Assembly: GCA_963920525.1 (NCBI GenBank) | Contig: OY986438.1 | Coordinates: 180,026,888-180,090,887 of the forward strand | From: Dichetophora obliterata | Taxonomy: Eukaryota > Arthropoda > Insecta > Diptera > Sciomyzidae | Length of the DNA: 64,000 nucleotides | Reading direction: 5' to 3' | In this document: positions 34,109 to 45,490 of the stretch, piece by piece | How the letters are laid out: every line of letters begins with the position of its first letter | Position numbering within the stretch: position 1 is the first letter of the stretch | Position numbers and translations under genes: made by a program | Notes under the pieces: generated by a model | Databases searched by the model: none | Told to the model about the DNA's origin: nothing | What the model saw: only the letters and a program-made list of their open reading frames with translations

Positions 34109-35637
34109 GTAAAGTTCTTAAATCTAATTCACGAGCTCATGTCCCACAAGCTTATAAGGTTGCACAGAGCACATCCGCATCGACGGTCAACTCGGAACGA
34201 AATAGCATCAACACACATCGTCGTACACAGTCGGAAGCGCCTGCATCAGTCAACTCGAAAGCAGTTGCCGCAGCACAACAAGCTCAACAACAAACGCAAA
34301 AGGTATCGGATCCAAAAACAGCGCCAAAAACACGTCTCACCGAAATACGTCCGCGTTATTTAGAACCGCGCAAGCCACGCAGCCAAGTTGCTACTACTAA
34401 TGGACCCCTACGTAGCGCTACAAGTGGCAGCATTACAGGCAATAAAGTCAAAGGTCATCATCACATCTCTTCCAGCGATAGCTCTCGCAACTCAAGTCCG
34501 GCAGCACGCAATAAATTAACCAATGTTGCCGCAACCAAATCCACCAAGTCATCCATCAACATTTCAATGGACAGCTTATCTTCACCTTCTAGACGTCCCA
34601 AGCATATGAAATCCTCTACGGACAATGAGCGTTACTCTGATGTTGGCGGTGTTGACTCGCTGGTCGAGAGCATGAAAAGCTCGATGATAAGCAACACCAA
34701 CAAAACCATCTCACAAGAATCGCTCAACAGTGTAGCCAAACTAACGCGCTCCAATCCGCAAATTCCGCTCAATGGCGGGTTGACACAAAATCACAACAAC
34801 AACATTAACAATAAAATATTTCGCACCTCGCAGCAGAGCAGCAAATTAAATGGCAACTTGTTGAAGCCACAAATGAAAGTGCCACAAAGAGCGCAGCAGA
34901 AGCAACTGCAATTACATCAACAGCAACAACAACCGCACACTAAAACCATTTCCAACGGCTCCAGTCCATCCTCGGTGGTGACAACAAAGTCAACCAGCCG
35001 CTTGTCGTCCGTCAGCTCAACAACATCCGCGCGTGATCTCTACAAACATCGTTCGATTTCGGTGCCAGCAGGACAGGATAAAAACTCGCCGGCGGGACAA
35101 CAGCAGCAACGGCGTAGTTTTCTCTCAGCTAAATCTCGCGAAATACTCGCGCGACGTGCTGAGAAAAACAAACAGCAACAGCAGCAACATTTGACGCAAG
35201 CTGGCAGCTCAGGCGACGAGAAAACAACACATTCCACACACACACAGTCCACTTATATGGCACCGACGCGCTCCAGTTCACTGGCTGCTGTGCCACTAAC
35301 AGTGGTCAATCGCAACTCACTCACATCGAATATACCAACAAGACGTCCAAATACACTGAACTTAAAGAAAACCCATCAAACCACGAACAATAGTACCAAC
35401 AACAACAATAAAACCACAACCACCAACATTAGGAACAAAGTGGCTAGCATTCATGGCTACAAGTCAGCGGTCGTAGGTCACGCTGTACAACAAAAGATTG
35501 AGTTATTAATTGATAATGCGGTGCGACCAACACTGAGGGAAGATGATTTGCCTGCGGAATCGAAGTTGGAACGTTCTGGCACATTTTGCAAAGAAAGTTC
35601 AGAATTAGATTTGAATGAGCTGCAGATAATCGAATAG
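34109..35637 (+). CDS. BTB/POZ-domain protein, coding exon 3 of 3 with stop
   Basis: A 70-base intron (34039-34108, acceptor TTGATAG) precedes it. The exon adds about 509 residues to the TAG at 35635-35637. It is basic, serine-rich and glutamine-rich (HQQQQQPH, KNKQQQQQH), with several RRS/RSS-type phosphorylatable stretches. It ends in a more conserved-looking acidic tail, SSELDLNELQIIE. The basic, low-complexity tail is compatible with cytoskeletal or scaffold binding, but this is only a guess. No AATAAA follows closely; the nearest variant is ATTAAA at about 35654. Confidence 0.85.
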
Positions 35638-35949
35638 ATGCAAAAGTTCTCAAATTAAAGAGAGGTAAACTGCTGTGAATTAGATTATAAAAACTAAAAA
35701 ATGATCATACAACAACAATGCACGGCTTTACCATTTTTTATTTTTAATATTTTACATTGGAAAAGGTTTTTATTTCTTTTTTTTAATTTTAAACTTGTCC
35801 TGAGATGTACTCGATTTGTGCTGCCATTTGCCATTAACAGATAAAAAATATTAGTAATTTTATGAATTTTTTTGAGAATTTAGTCTCTAATATTGTTTTT
35901 ATTCGATAATTGTGCTTTAATGCACCAAATGTATTGATAAAATTAAGTC
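35638..35949 (+). other. Apparent start of 3' UTR with a possible splice donor
   Basis: Contains AGAG|GTAAAC with GT at 35665, only 27 bases after the stop codon, and no canonical AATAAA before the LINE at 35950. The 3' UTR may therefore splice further downstream (see 41982). Confidence 0.35.
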
Positions 35950-35954
35950 TCTGG

Positions 35955-36477
35955 AATCGAAAACCAACAGTAAATTAAAGGAGCTTGAGTGGGAAAATAA
36001 CGTCTTACAACGCCGTCTTAATCGTGCTGATTTTATTGTTACTCGACTTCCAGCTGGGATTGTGCAACTTCATGAGCCTGTTCTTGCGATTGCAAATGTT
36101 TATAATGTGATCCTGTCAGCGAGTGACATCGTGCAATGCGCATATATCCAGAAGGGAAAGACTATTCATGTCAAGCTTGACGTGACTCGTGACGTCATTA
36201 TGAAACATTACTTTAAGCCACGTAACTTACTACTTTTCCAAGTTGTTGGTGCCAATATCAACTCCCGTGTGAACCTTCATGTGTGAACGATTACAACATT
36301 GCTGACACTAATAAGCTCAATTATTACTATTGCAAGTTGCTTAGAGAGAAGTTTTTGAAGTTCAAGATTATCAATGTTGATAATCATTTTGTTAACGTCA
36401 GACTAATGGATGGTTCGGAAAAATCCTACGATTTCCTGAAATGTTCTGAAGTTTTCGATTCGACTGCTGATGTTTGA
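35955..36477 (+). pseudogene. LINE ORF1-like protein remnant
   Basis: Reads a charged, coil-like stretch (KLKELEWENNVLQRRLNRAD), then HEPVLAIANVYNV, SASDIVQCAYIQKGK and DVIMKHYFKPRN, the usual pattern of the single-strand nucleic-acid-binding ORF1 in CR1/Jockey-type LINEs. One frameshift falls at about 36283, after which the frame resumes with NDYNIADTNKLNYYYCKLL to the stop at 36477. Confidence 0.65.
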
Positions 36478-36773
36478 ACTGGAGTTTATAACCTATTTTA
36501 TTTTTCTTAACGCTGTTATCATTGCCATAACAGTTTATCTCACTGATTAATTTTTGTTCTGTTTAATCTTTTCACTCTACCATGCGAATTAATGTCCATT
36601 TTCTTATTTCATTTACTTATTTGCAATTTTCTACTACTTACTCAGTTTCAAAAAACGAATTAGTTTTGCTATGGTTTGTAATATTTTATGTGGTTTTTGT
36701 ATTGTCCTCTTCTTTAGTTTTAAGTTGATTAAATTTTATAGTTTAGTCATAAATCAGCTTTCACTATGTACTC

Positions 36774-37310
36774 TTGACCTTGACTTCACTACTTAATGCT
36801 AATCTGAGTTCGGTTCATAGCGATAATTCCTTCTTAAAAGAATCACTTAATAGATTCAAACATAATCTTAATATTGGCCATATGAATTGCCAAAGCATTA
36901 AACCATCAACTAGGTCGTCCAAATTTGATGCGCTCAAAGTTATTTTAGAAGGTTGCTTCTTGGACGTAGTTGGTGTTACTGAGACGTGGCTTACGACTTT
37001 TATTTCCTCGGAGGCTGTTCAAATTCCAGAATATGTTATTTTGAGAAGTGATCGCTGTAGTTGTCGCGGTGGTGGTGTTGGCATGTTTTGTGTAGTATAT
37101 CTTCCTCATGGTGACTTGAAGGTATTTGAAGACTGTATTAGTGACCTAACGGTCAGATATTTTAATGTTCTTATTATGGGTGACTTTATCAATAACATAT
37201 TTGACTTCCATAAGTCTCAGCTTGTTTGGGGCATTTGTAATCGGTGTAATTTCACCTGTGACAATTCCAATCCCACTTATTTCGATTTGCAGCATAATTC
37301 TACAATATAA
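36774..37310 (+). pseudogene. LINE endonuclease fragment
   Basis: Begins in the frame that reads NIGHMNCQSIKPSTRSSKFD, with the Asn-Cys-Gln of the APE-type endonuclease, then DVVGVTETWL (catalytic glutamate block) and RGGGVGMF. A deletion removes the middle; the IMGDFINNI block follows directly, and the frame stops at 37310. APE-type endonucleases nick target DNA to prime reverse transcription. Confidence 0.75.
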
Positions 37311-38099
37311 TTTGTAAACCTTGGCAAATGCAATGTCCGGGCATTTCTCATCATGCTTTAGTTTTTCTTTCTCTATGTATTGACCCATTGCGTCAGGAAG
37401 AATTCTTTGAATACAGGAACTATAATGGTATCGATTGTAATAGTTTGGGTAATGAACTTTAAATCTTGTTGCTTTGATGGTATTTACAGCACTAATAATA
37501 CTGATAGCTTGTTATTCTGATTCTTAATTTTTAATGCTTACTTTATATGTTTACTTATTCTAGGGTTCGTGTGCTTCGAAAAGACTAGAACTTTATGAAA
37601 TCAAATGAATTGTTCATACTCGCTTCGGGATTTGGCGTTTAAAGCGTGCAAGGAAGATCAATCTGATTAGTATTGGAGAGTTTTTGTAAACTGCCTAATC
37701 GTTTTAAAACTATTATTCGCAAAACTAAGAATCGCGTATACTCTAAAATGGTTGATGGACTTGAGAGTATACGCTTTGTAAGAATGGTTTCCTTAAATCT
37801 GCTGGTTCTCCTGTTATGTCAATGATATCAATGCAAATATCTTGGTTCACACCAATCGGTTGACTCCAGTAACAACTTGAACTTCTCCGATTTCATTGAT
37901 GATGATAATTTTTTTTTTCATTTCGCAATGTTGCAATGGATGAACTGCTTCTTGTTTTGATGAAAATAAAATCGAATGCTGTGGGTTGACAGTCTCCACA
38001 TTAAATTTTTGAAGTGTATTTTTCCTTCAGTTCATCATCATATCGTTCATTTCGTTAACACCATTTTGACCACATCTCATTTCCCTGCAACCTGAAAAC

Positions 38100-38620
38100 T
38101 CGCAAGGGTTGTTCCTATCAAGATACGTGGTGATTCCAGTTCTATTGATAACCTCAGACCTATAACTTTCCTACCCTCCTTATCTTAGGTTATTGAAAAT
38201 ATTATTTGGTTTCAAATTAAGAATCATGTTAAAAGCAAAGTCCATTGATGTCAATATGGTTTCCGCAATGGCTATAATACAACCTCGCTTATGATTGGCC
38301 TTACTGACTGTATCAGGAAATGCTACAATGACTCAAAGGCTTGGATTCTTCTGTCTTTAGATTTGAGCAAAACTTTTGACAATATAAGTCACCGTACTTT
38401 GGTTGAAAAACTTCATTATTATGAGTTTAACTTTACCCTCTCTTCTTGCAAGCTAGTTGCATCTTACCTGTTTAAACGCAAAAAATTTGTTTCATGCAAT
38501 GGTCTTTACTCTGAGATGGTTGATATTACCTGCGACGTACGGCAAGGTTCGATTTTGGGGCTTATATTTTTCATGTTATATCTGAATGACTTCAAAAATT
38601 GCCTAGATGGATGTACGCTA
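38100..38620 (+). pseudogene. LINE reverse-transcriptase fragment
   Basis: Reads NLRPITFLPSLS, then YGFRNGYNTTSLM, SLDLSKTFDNISHRTLVEKL (palm motif A, with the catalytic aspartate in LDLSK) and VRQGSILGLIFFMLYLNDF (motif B). The YADD motif C that should come next is missing at the insertion point near 38620. Confidence 0.8.
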
Positions 38621-38760
38621 GGGCGGAGCGATTATATATGAGAAAAAAGTACCCTTGTATCGAACTGGCTCAGGGGAGATCGATAGATATGGTAACGATA
38701 CAAAATTTTGAAAGGATAAGACTTCGTATTTCTGCTCCGGTTTTGAGCCAAAAACAGGAA
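38621..38760 (+). repeat. Terminus of a TA-inserting element (GGGCGGAGCG family)
   Basis: GGGCGGAGCGATTATA follows a TA exactly, the same end as the TA-flanked element at 50105-51624 (GGGTGGAGCGAA and GGGCGGAGCGAA). The matching right end was not found. Confidence 0.45.
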
Positions 38761-38984
38761 ATTTTTTAAACGATTTTTTAAAAAACTTGTAATGAATGAA
38801 ATTGATAAATAAAAGAACGTTGGCTGTTAATATAAACTTTCATCACGATTTGATCCCGTTCTACAGCTGCAGAAGGTCCTTTAAAATAATCGATTTCCAA
38901 AAATTATTATGATCAGAATAAATAAATATAACTTAGAAAATCGTCTATACAAAATTTGGTCTCGATATGACAACATCTTTCTAC

Positions 38985-39125
38985 TCCAAAATGTCATTAA
39001 ATATCACGATGTTAAAAAAATCGAATTTTTTGTCAATATTGTTGTAGATTTCAGTAGATTTTTTAACGCTGATTCCGATTCTGGTACCAGAATTTTTTAT
39101 CTTTGTTTAATCTTAAGATATGTAG
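38985..39125 (+). repeat. Inverted-repeat arm, partner at 40861-41000
   Basis: Contains TCAATATTGTTGTAGATTTC and GCTGATTCCGATTCTGG. The inverse is found at 40861-41000 with moderate divergence. The two may be copies of one repeat in opposite orientation or arms of one element. Confidence 0.5.
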
Positions 39126-39518
39126 TGTTGAATAAACAAAAATATGCATTTTTAGGCATATTTGAGTAAATATTAAAAAAGAATGGATAAAGGTGAAATC
39201 CTTCAATTAGCCTTGAATGATAAATTAAGCCCTTATCTATAACTTCGCATTGTTCAAATAGTATGTTTGTATGTAATTATCAGAAATTTTAAAACAAATT
39301 TTGAGAGTCCAGCTTTTATAGAAAATGCTGATTTAAAATTTTCCGTTTGTATGAACCACACACAAAATAAGTATATTATTATTTCATTACTATAATAATT
39401 GTAAGAGCCTTTTCATTTTATAAAAATTAAAGAACTTTCCAAGTGGCTCATTAAGAAAATTTTGCGTCACCTGTAAAAATTCGGAATACCTGTAAATTTT
39501 GTTATAATTTCAGTTGCA

Positions 39519-39924
39519 TTTTTTTTTTTTTTTTTTTAAAAGATCAAAGAACCAAGGCATGCGCCTTATACAAACAAGGTTTGGTCTTTGACCTGAAAGG
39601 AAAGGGATAGATTATTTAGAGGAATTGATTGGAACTATACGTGAATTATTGATTAGGGGAAACTACCGCGAAAGACAATTTGAATTGCTTTTTAACGAGG
39701 CTAGTGTTATGCCTTAACCTCGGCAAGCATTTCAAGCCCTTAGTTGTTCCATTCCCTTCACATTTTCCACAATTTAGTTGTGAATTTTTAGTTTTCCATA
39801 ATTCTTAAATGTAGGTCAAAGAAAGAACAAAGAAAGTGAAAAGAACCATGCCCGAGCCCGGATTCGAACCAGGGACCTTTGGGTTGAGAGTCTAGCGCAC
39901 TCTCCACTAGACTACAAAGGCCGA
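39519..39924 (-). mobile_element. tRNA-derived SINE
   Basis: On the minus strand it begins with a tRNA-like head (39849-39922) bearing an A box, TAGTCTAGTGG, and a perfect B box, GGTTCGAATCC (39860-39870). It runs through a 300-base unique body and ends in a poly(A) tail (T run at 39519-39537 on the plus strand). Imperfect 9-base duplications, CAGTTGCAT and CAATCGCAT, flank it (about 39511-39519 and 39925-39933). This is the standard plan of a pol III-transcribed SINE mobilised by a LINE. Confidence 0.8.
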
Positions 39925-40328
39925 CAATCGCATTTATAGCAATCTGAAGATTTGAAGATTTTAAAATAGCTTACAACCTATTCAACCTATATCCAAATTT
40001 CATTAAACTCTGTTGAAACCTGAAAGACTGACAAACAAACAAACAGACAACTTTTATTTTTTTTTATATTAATAAAAATTAGCATTTTGTATGTGTTTTC
40101 ATAAAAACTAGATTCGCACAATTTTAATGTTAAATTTTTGGAAATAGCATACGAGCATAATCGGCATCAAACATTGTAAGATTAGAAACTATAATCTACT
40201 CTATCTTTCAAGTCTATATTAAAGATTTAGAAACTATAATCTACTCTATTTTTCAAATCTATTTTGAAAATTACCACAATCCATTTATTTTTAATAATGC
40301 CTTAAAAACTCGTATTTCATTTATTCAA

Positions 40329-40858
40329 CAGGGACCGAATTACAGCATCCGTGATCGAGCAAAACTGTACAAGCTTGATAGGCACTTGTCTCGTCGTGCC
40401 CTTCGTAATTTTGCTCGATCACGGATGCTGTACAGTGCACCCTAAACAAGTGCGCGTTGCGCTGCGTACCCAAACGCCACGCAATTTTATTTTACGCTTA
40501 ACCTAAACAAGTGCGCTGCGGAAAGAACTGCTGCTCTCGAACCAGCTCAGTCTGATGGTTTAAAAATCTTAAAGAAACTTTTCGAATTGTGTAAAAATCT
40601 ATTAATATAGCAAATACTTCCATTTGCAATTGAGATAATTAATTAAAAGCAGCTAAATGCTCTTTGTTCTAATACTTTGGTTTTATGCAGCCAACTTCAC
40701 ATCCGAACGCACTGTCAAAATTGGAAATTCGATTCATGTTGCGGTAGTCCGGTGCGTGTTTCGGTAGGCTTCATACAAAATGTATGTGCATGAGCCGATT
40801 TTGACAGTTAAACCACGCACGCGCACTTGTTTAGGGTGGACTGGTAATTCGGCCCCAG
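40329..40858. mobile_element. Palindromic MITE with CAGGGAC ends, split by an insertion
   Basis: The left part CAGGGACCGAATTACAGC continues ATCCGTGATCGAGCAAAA, and is mirrored at 40408-40430. The missing last bases of the right end, TAATTCGGCCCC, appear only after the inner element, at 40845-40858. With the inner element removed, the two ends pair almost perfectly. Confidence 0.7.
40433..40843. mobile_element. TA-inserting element with CACCCTAAACAAGTGCGCG ends
   Basis: The left end reads CAGTGCACCCTAAACAAG and the right, inverted, CAGTCCACCCTAAACAAG; both continue TGCGCG. It sits between TA (40431-40432) and GTA (40844-40846), consistent with a TA duplication plus one extra base. CCTAAACAAGTGCGC is also repeated internally at about 40501. 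There is no coding frame in the 411 bases. Confidence 0.7.
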
Positions 40859-41000
40859 TATATATCCTAAGTTCTAATAAAGATAAAAAAGTGTTGCCAG
40901 ATTCTGAATCAGCGATCATAAATCTATTGAAATTGACTACAATATTGAAAAAACCTAACATTTTTTTGGGCTTCGTGATGTTTAAGGATATTTAGGAAAA

Positions 41001-41980
41001 TTAAGATATCATTATATCGATATCAAAGTTTGAATATGAACTTTTCTATCTTATAATTGAAGGGCTTATTGCAATAACGTCATAAGTCGCATAATCTAAA
41101 AAATCAATTTTTTGGGCTAAATACATTACTCAATGCATTACCAACAACCACTGAAGAGATATTAGCTATTTATTATTAATTTTATAACCTATTTGCAAAA
41201 GTTTCCGTGTACTATTTCATTTTTTCATACAAAAATAAATTTTTCAAAACTTTCGATTATTTCAAAATATATTTTATGTGGCTTATCATGTTTGTGCAAT
41301 AAACCCTTCAATTATTGATCCTTATCATGTTTACTGCGATATAAATAATTTTAAGAAATATGTTATTTTCAAGGACACTCTGAAAAGCATTTAGGGTCAG
41401 ATCGTAATGAAATTTTGTGTGTACAGTGATGTGCAAATAGGGACACCTATATTTTTATATTAAAGCTGCATGAATTATATACAAGATGCCCCAGATATAG
41501 CATTAATTCCCTCTGGTAGTGATTCTCCTTGATTAGGCAAGTAAGAAAATGCAAGGATAAGGGTGACCCCCTCCTCCGCTTGGGAGCTAGCGGGGAAAAA
41601 CTTTATCATCCTCGTGAAAAATGAATTTTTGTGACATCCACACAAAACAATGCAGCACAAACCGAACAAGTCAGAGTACAATTGTCAATTTATTAAAAAA
41701 GTGCAGGACACTTTTCACAAAAAAAAGCACTTTATGATAAAAATTAGAAGGCAGACCGAGAGCATCAGAACATAACTTTAAAATTTCTGAAAAAAAGAGG
41801 CAATTTTCACCAGACGAAACCTATTAAGTATACTCATAGAATATTTCATAAAGACGGTGATACTTGATAGCACAAATCGAACATATCACAGCACATCTAT
41901 TTTTTAATAAAAAATAAAAAAATTACAGTATTAATTTAATGTACATTAATATTAAACGTTTTTAACCCACTCTTCACGCA
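41001..41980. other. Non-coding stretch
   Basis: No gene. CAGTGATGTGCAAATAGGG preceded by TA at about 41425 looks like the end of a Tc1/mariner-type element, but no partner was found. A pyrimidine-containing run ending CACGCAG at 41981 makes a splice acceptor for the next feature. Confidence 0.35.
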
Positions 41981-41981
41981 G

Positions 41982-42146
41982 GCTTCGTTAAATATTCGTA
42001 AAATCCAACTTCAGCTAGCAGAACAACGGATCAGCGGCGCAGAGAAAACACGCACTCATCCAACAACAATCCACTCAAATACAAAATGGAATAATATGGC
42101 AACTCTAGTCAATAACCAGTTGCAGCAACAAAGCAAAACAGCATAA
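41982..42146 (+). CDS. Candidate 3' terminal coding exon, 54 codons
   Basis: After TCTTCACGCAG the DNA is open in phase 0: ASLNIRKIQLQLAEQRISG, then about 20 polar residues, and MATLVNNQLQQQSKTA before TAA at 42144-42146. The base mix is less AT-rich than its surroundings. Canonical AATAAA signals at 43403 and 43421 could end its transcript. It has no start codon of its own upstream, so it would be the last exon of a gene with exons to the left. The only plus-strand candidate seen is the BTB gene, as an alternative isoform or a spliced 3' UTR. A 54-codon open stretch can also occur by chance. Not recognised. Confidence 0.35.
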   Translation, partial: ASLNIRKIQLQLAEQRISGAEKTRTHPTTIHSNTKWNNMATLVNNQLQQQSKTA

Positions 42147-43430
42147 CTTAAAAACAAATAATATATTAAGAAAACTCAAAATAATGCTATACATAAAGTT
42201 ATATATTTACTTAATACTACTTAAGCCCCAAATGTCCACCACCATGTCCAATGACACACATGTACACAAGCATGTGTGTATGTGTTTGTTAAAAAAAAGT
42301 AAAAGTAGTTTGTAGAGATAGCAACGCGCAGCTAAAATGCTAAATTGAAAAAAACCTTGATGATGATTTTAGTATGAAATTTTTTCATCATGATTATAAA
42401 TGAAGTTCTTGCAAAACTCTCTAGTATTCGTGGTGGAAAAAAGTAGATTGATGAACCACCGCGCAAGCATTGAGCTAGTAATAGTTGTTAGTTAGCCGCT
42501 TGCACTTCAAATGGACTTTAAGGATCTAATGATTATTATTTCAATAATCAAAATAAATTAATTCAAAGAAAAAATATTTTTGGTGATATTATATGAATGC
42601 TTATTTTTTTCATAAAGAAAGAAATATTGCTTTCGTTTTAGTTTGTAAACTTAGTTTGTAGTAAATTTCAACATGCATTGTGTTTAGTTAAATGCTTTAT
42701 TTTTCATGTATTTATTTGTAAAATTCTTATAATCAAATGCATATGCTTATAAATGAACGAACACCTTCGATAGGTTTTCTCAAAATTTTTCAAAACTTTT
42801 TCTAGCTTTTCTATTTTAAAAAAGTTATATAAACAAAAAACCTTTACACATTTTACACTAATAAATGCGCATGAGCTGCTACAAAGGAAAGCCTTTGTCT
42901 TTGCATTTACAATATATATTTTAAATTTAAAAAAACCCATCAGAAACTCAACGTTTTTATTCAAAATTCGTCCTCATATTTTTTAAATTGCATGCACAAT
43001 ACATACATATGTGTAATTTTTAGAGTACAGTTATTTATTAAGATTTTCATTGCTCTCTGCAAATATGTGTAATATTTTTTTATTTATATTTATTGTAATC
43101 AACTTTTATTTCGCTTATCTTAAGTTGCCTTCGTTTTGTGCAAAACATTTTTTTTATAAATCGCGTAAGTGACTGTTTTTATATTAAATTTACATGAAGT
43201 TTTAAATTAACATAAATTACGAAGTTTAGATATAGACATAATGTTATAATCACCATTTATCAAGCATCATGTTATAGATGTACTTTTTGTTTAATGAAAT
43301 TTTGAATATAAAAGAGGAGAAAAAAAACTTAAAATGAACTAAAAATAATTAATGCTGTTCAGCTTTCCAATACAAATATTATAAACAACTATGATGAAAT
43401 ACAATAAAATTACGAAATTAAATAAAGTTT
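42147..43430 (+). other. Possible 3' UTR with poly(A) signals
   Basis: Non-coding. Two AATAAA signals (43403-43408 and 43421-43426) followed by TTTTAACAAGTGTTATT, which resembles a cleavage region. This is consistent with the end of a plus-strand transcript. Confidence 0.35.
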
Positions 43431-43515
43431 TAACAAGTGTTATTATTTTTCCTTTTTACTACCAACAACAAAAGTTCTTCGCTAGAAATATACTCAGTAG
43501 GCATTTTGATTTCAT

Positions 43516-44475
43516 AATACAGTGCTTTTATGACATAGACTATTTTTTTTCATAGACAAATTGCTACACATCCTCTTTGGAGTATTTTTTTGGAATATCT
43601 TTCCCTTAGGTGTAAAACTGTAGTACTTTTTGGAACACTTTTCACACTTTTTAAACAAAATTATACACTACTTTTGGCATTCCAAATACATTACTTTCAG
43701 TGTATAAAATTGAGTACTTTTTCGGTGTATTTCTACACTTTTGTTTAAAGTTAGACACTTCTTATGATGTACCAAATACACTTTCTTAAGTGCTTCAAAT
43801 ACACTTAGTTCTGGTGTACTTAATACACTCCTTATATACCTTTGGTGCACAACAAACGTTTTAATTTTGATTTATAATTTTTATTTTTTTAATATATTTT
43901 TTTATAACTGTTTATTTGAAAATATTTTATTCAACTGAAATTTTCAAATGAAAATTTCTGATTGATACAAATATGAATATTTATACAAATGTTTTTATAA
44001 TAACAAGTATTTATAACAAAGTGTAAATAAATTAACATAAGAATAATATAAATGTAAAGTTGAGGTAAGTAAGATGTAAATTAATAATCAACAAAAGGTG
44101 AGTACAATGTAAGTTAAGAATCAACGAGAAGGTAAGTAAAATGTAAGTTGAAAATCAATGTAACAGAAGATAAGTAAAATGGAAGTTAGGAATTCAACTA
44201 ATGTGGTGATGCAACTTAAAGTTATTGAGTCACCACATACCCTTTTTAGTGCATAAACCAAACATCTTTGACGGAATTTAAAAATCTCTAAATTAAATAT
44301 AGAAAGTTTATTGTATGCACTGCAATGAGTGTATTTCAAACCTCAATAAGCTTAACGGGTTTTTCATCGTAGGTGTATAAAATCCACACCAAAAATACTT
44401 GAATGTCTACTTTATGTCCATAGAGCAGTGCATAAATTTGATTTTGCACTACTTTTGCACTAAACCGGATCTCCA
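43516..44475. repeat. TACACTT-rich irregular repeat
   Basis: Words such as AATACACTT, GTGTATAAAA, TTACACTTTT and AGTACTTTTT recur at irregular spacing from 43600 to 43840 and again at 44330-44465, on both strands. Boundaries are unclear; a decayed foldback element is possible. The middle (43860-44200) has AAGTAAAATGTAAGTT-like repeats. No gene recognised. Confidence 0.4.
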
Positions 44476-44489
44476 TTTTCATCTCTACG

Positions 44490-45015
44490 AATGGATGCTC
44501 CGGGCTTGAAACCTTGGGTTAGACGCTTAACCTGCTACACCTCTAGTTCCTCACGCTCGCGCTTTTCCTGCTCTCTTTTTTTTGCGTCTGAAAAGGCGCT
44601 TCTCTTCCTCCTTTCGCGGTAGTTTTTTCGCACAGCTGACTGCAGCATTTTTTACTGCTGTCGCGATGTGGCATTCCTGATCGTACCATTGGTTCCGAGG
44701 TTGCGGGCGCCGGAAATTAAGGTCTTCCTCAGCGGCAGCGCGAATGGAGTGGAATAAGTGCGCCCAAAGACCACCGGCGTCGTCGGGTTCAGAGGTTATT
44801 TGGTTGAGCTTAACTGAGAGTTGAGCTGAGTAGGCCTTGGCAGTCCGTTGTTATTGCAGCTTAGCGACATCTAGCTTTCGTTGCATTCCTGTACGTATGT
44901 TCTTTGCATTGCACATTCGCAGTCAATGCTGACACCCCCGACACGTACGCACTTCTAGAACACTAGAGGCGTGCCTTCCGTCGGTTACAACCCCGAGCAA
45001 CAATTTGTGTCCCGT
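44490..45015 (-). pseudogene. RTE-type LINE linker region fragment
   Basis: Reading the minus strand gives QRKLDVAKLQ, YSAQLSVKLNQI, GGLWAHLFHSIRAAAEEDL and WYDQECHIATAVKNAAV, followed by basic residues, matching the helical linker between endonuclease and reverse transcriptase in RTE-clade LINEs (the W-[FY]-D-E-C-x-A block). Stops and a frame change make it non-functional. It fades at about 44490, before any RT motif. Confidence 0.7.
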
Positions 45016-45059
45016 ACCAAACTACTCAGGCACAAAAGTCCAGAGTATCGGACTCAATT

Positions 45060-45490
45060 TTATTTTTAAAAGCTACGAGTAGTAACGAAAAACTGCGAAG
45101 TTTATGAAAAAAATTAATCGCACGAGCTTCAGCGAACAGGACCCGGGGAAAAATGTATATATTGTGTCAATAAAGTGGCTGATATGTATCGAAACTGGCT
45201 TGAGTCTTAACTGTAATGTACCCGAAACATACCCAACAAGTACCTTGAAAGGTACTGAAATAGTACCGTAGTACGTAGGCACCTGAAATAGTACCGTATT
45301 ATGTCAATAAAGTGTTCAAAAACGAGCGACTATATTCGGACACAATAAACTGACGAGTGCCCGAATCGGTCTTCGTTTGTACATTGTATCTGCCCAAGGT
45401 GTTCCAGAAATAGCACTTTCTTCCGTGCAGAGATCGGACATTTACCAACACGGGCTCCGGGCATATATCAGATACTTTATTGACACAAAA
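45060..45490. repeat. Insert within the RTE fragment with inverted TTTATTGACACA ends
   Basis: TATTGTGTCAATAAAGTGG at about 45159-45178 is mirrored by ACTTTATTGACACAAAATA at about 45475-45493, with a third copy at about 45298-45312. The segment separates the two halves of the RTE protein. No target duplication was found and the class is unknown. Confidence 0.4.

Larger units (their letters stand above)
35950..38620 (+). mobile_element. Degenerate non-LTR retrotransposon (CR1/Jockey-like)
   Basis: ORF1-like, endonuclease-like and reverse-transcriptase-like blocks follow one another in the normal order on the plus strand, all broken. The sequence stops abruptly at TA (38619-38620), next to GGGCGGAGCG, where another element has probably inserted before the catalytic YADD block. 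Confidence 0.8.

Noticed and set aside
39849..39922. Functional tRNA gene
   Set aside because: The acceptor stem does not pair well and the sequence runs on into a 300-base body with poly(A); a SINE head explains it.
41475..41681. Minus-strand frame of 68 residues
   Set aside because: No family, no splice context; lies near a possible lone mariner end but shows no transposase motif.
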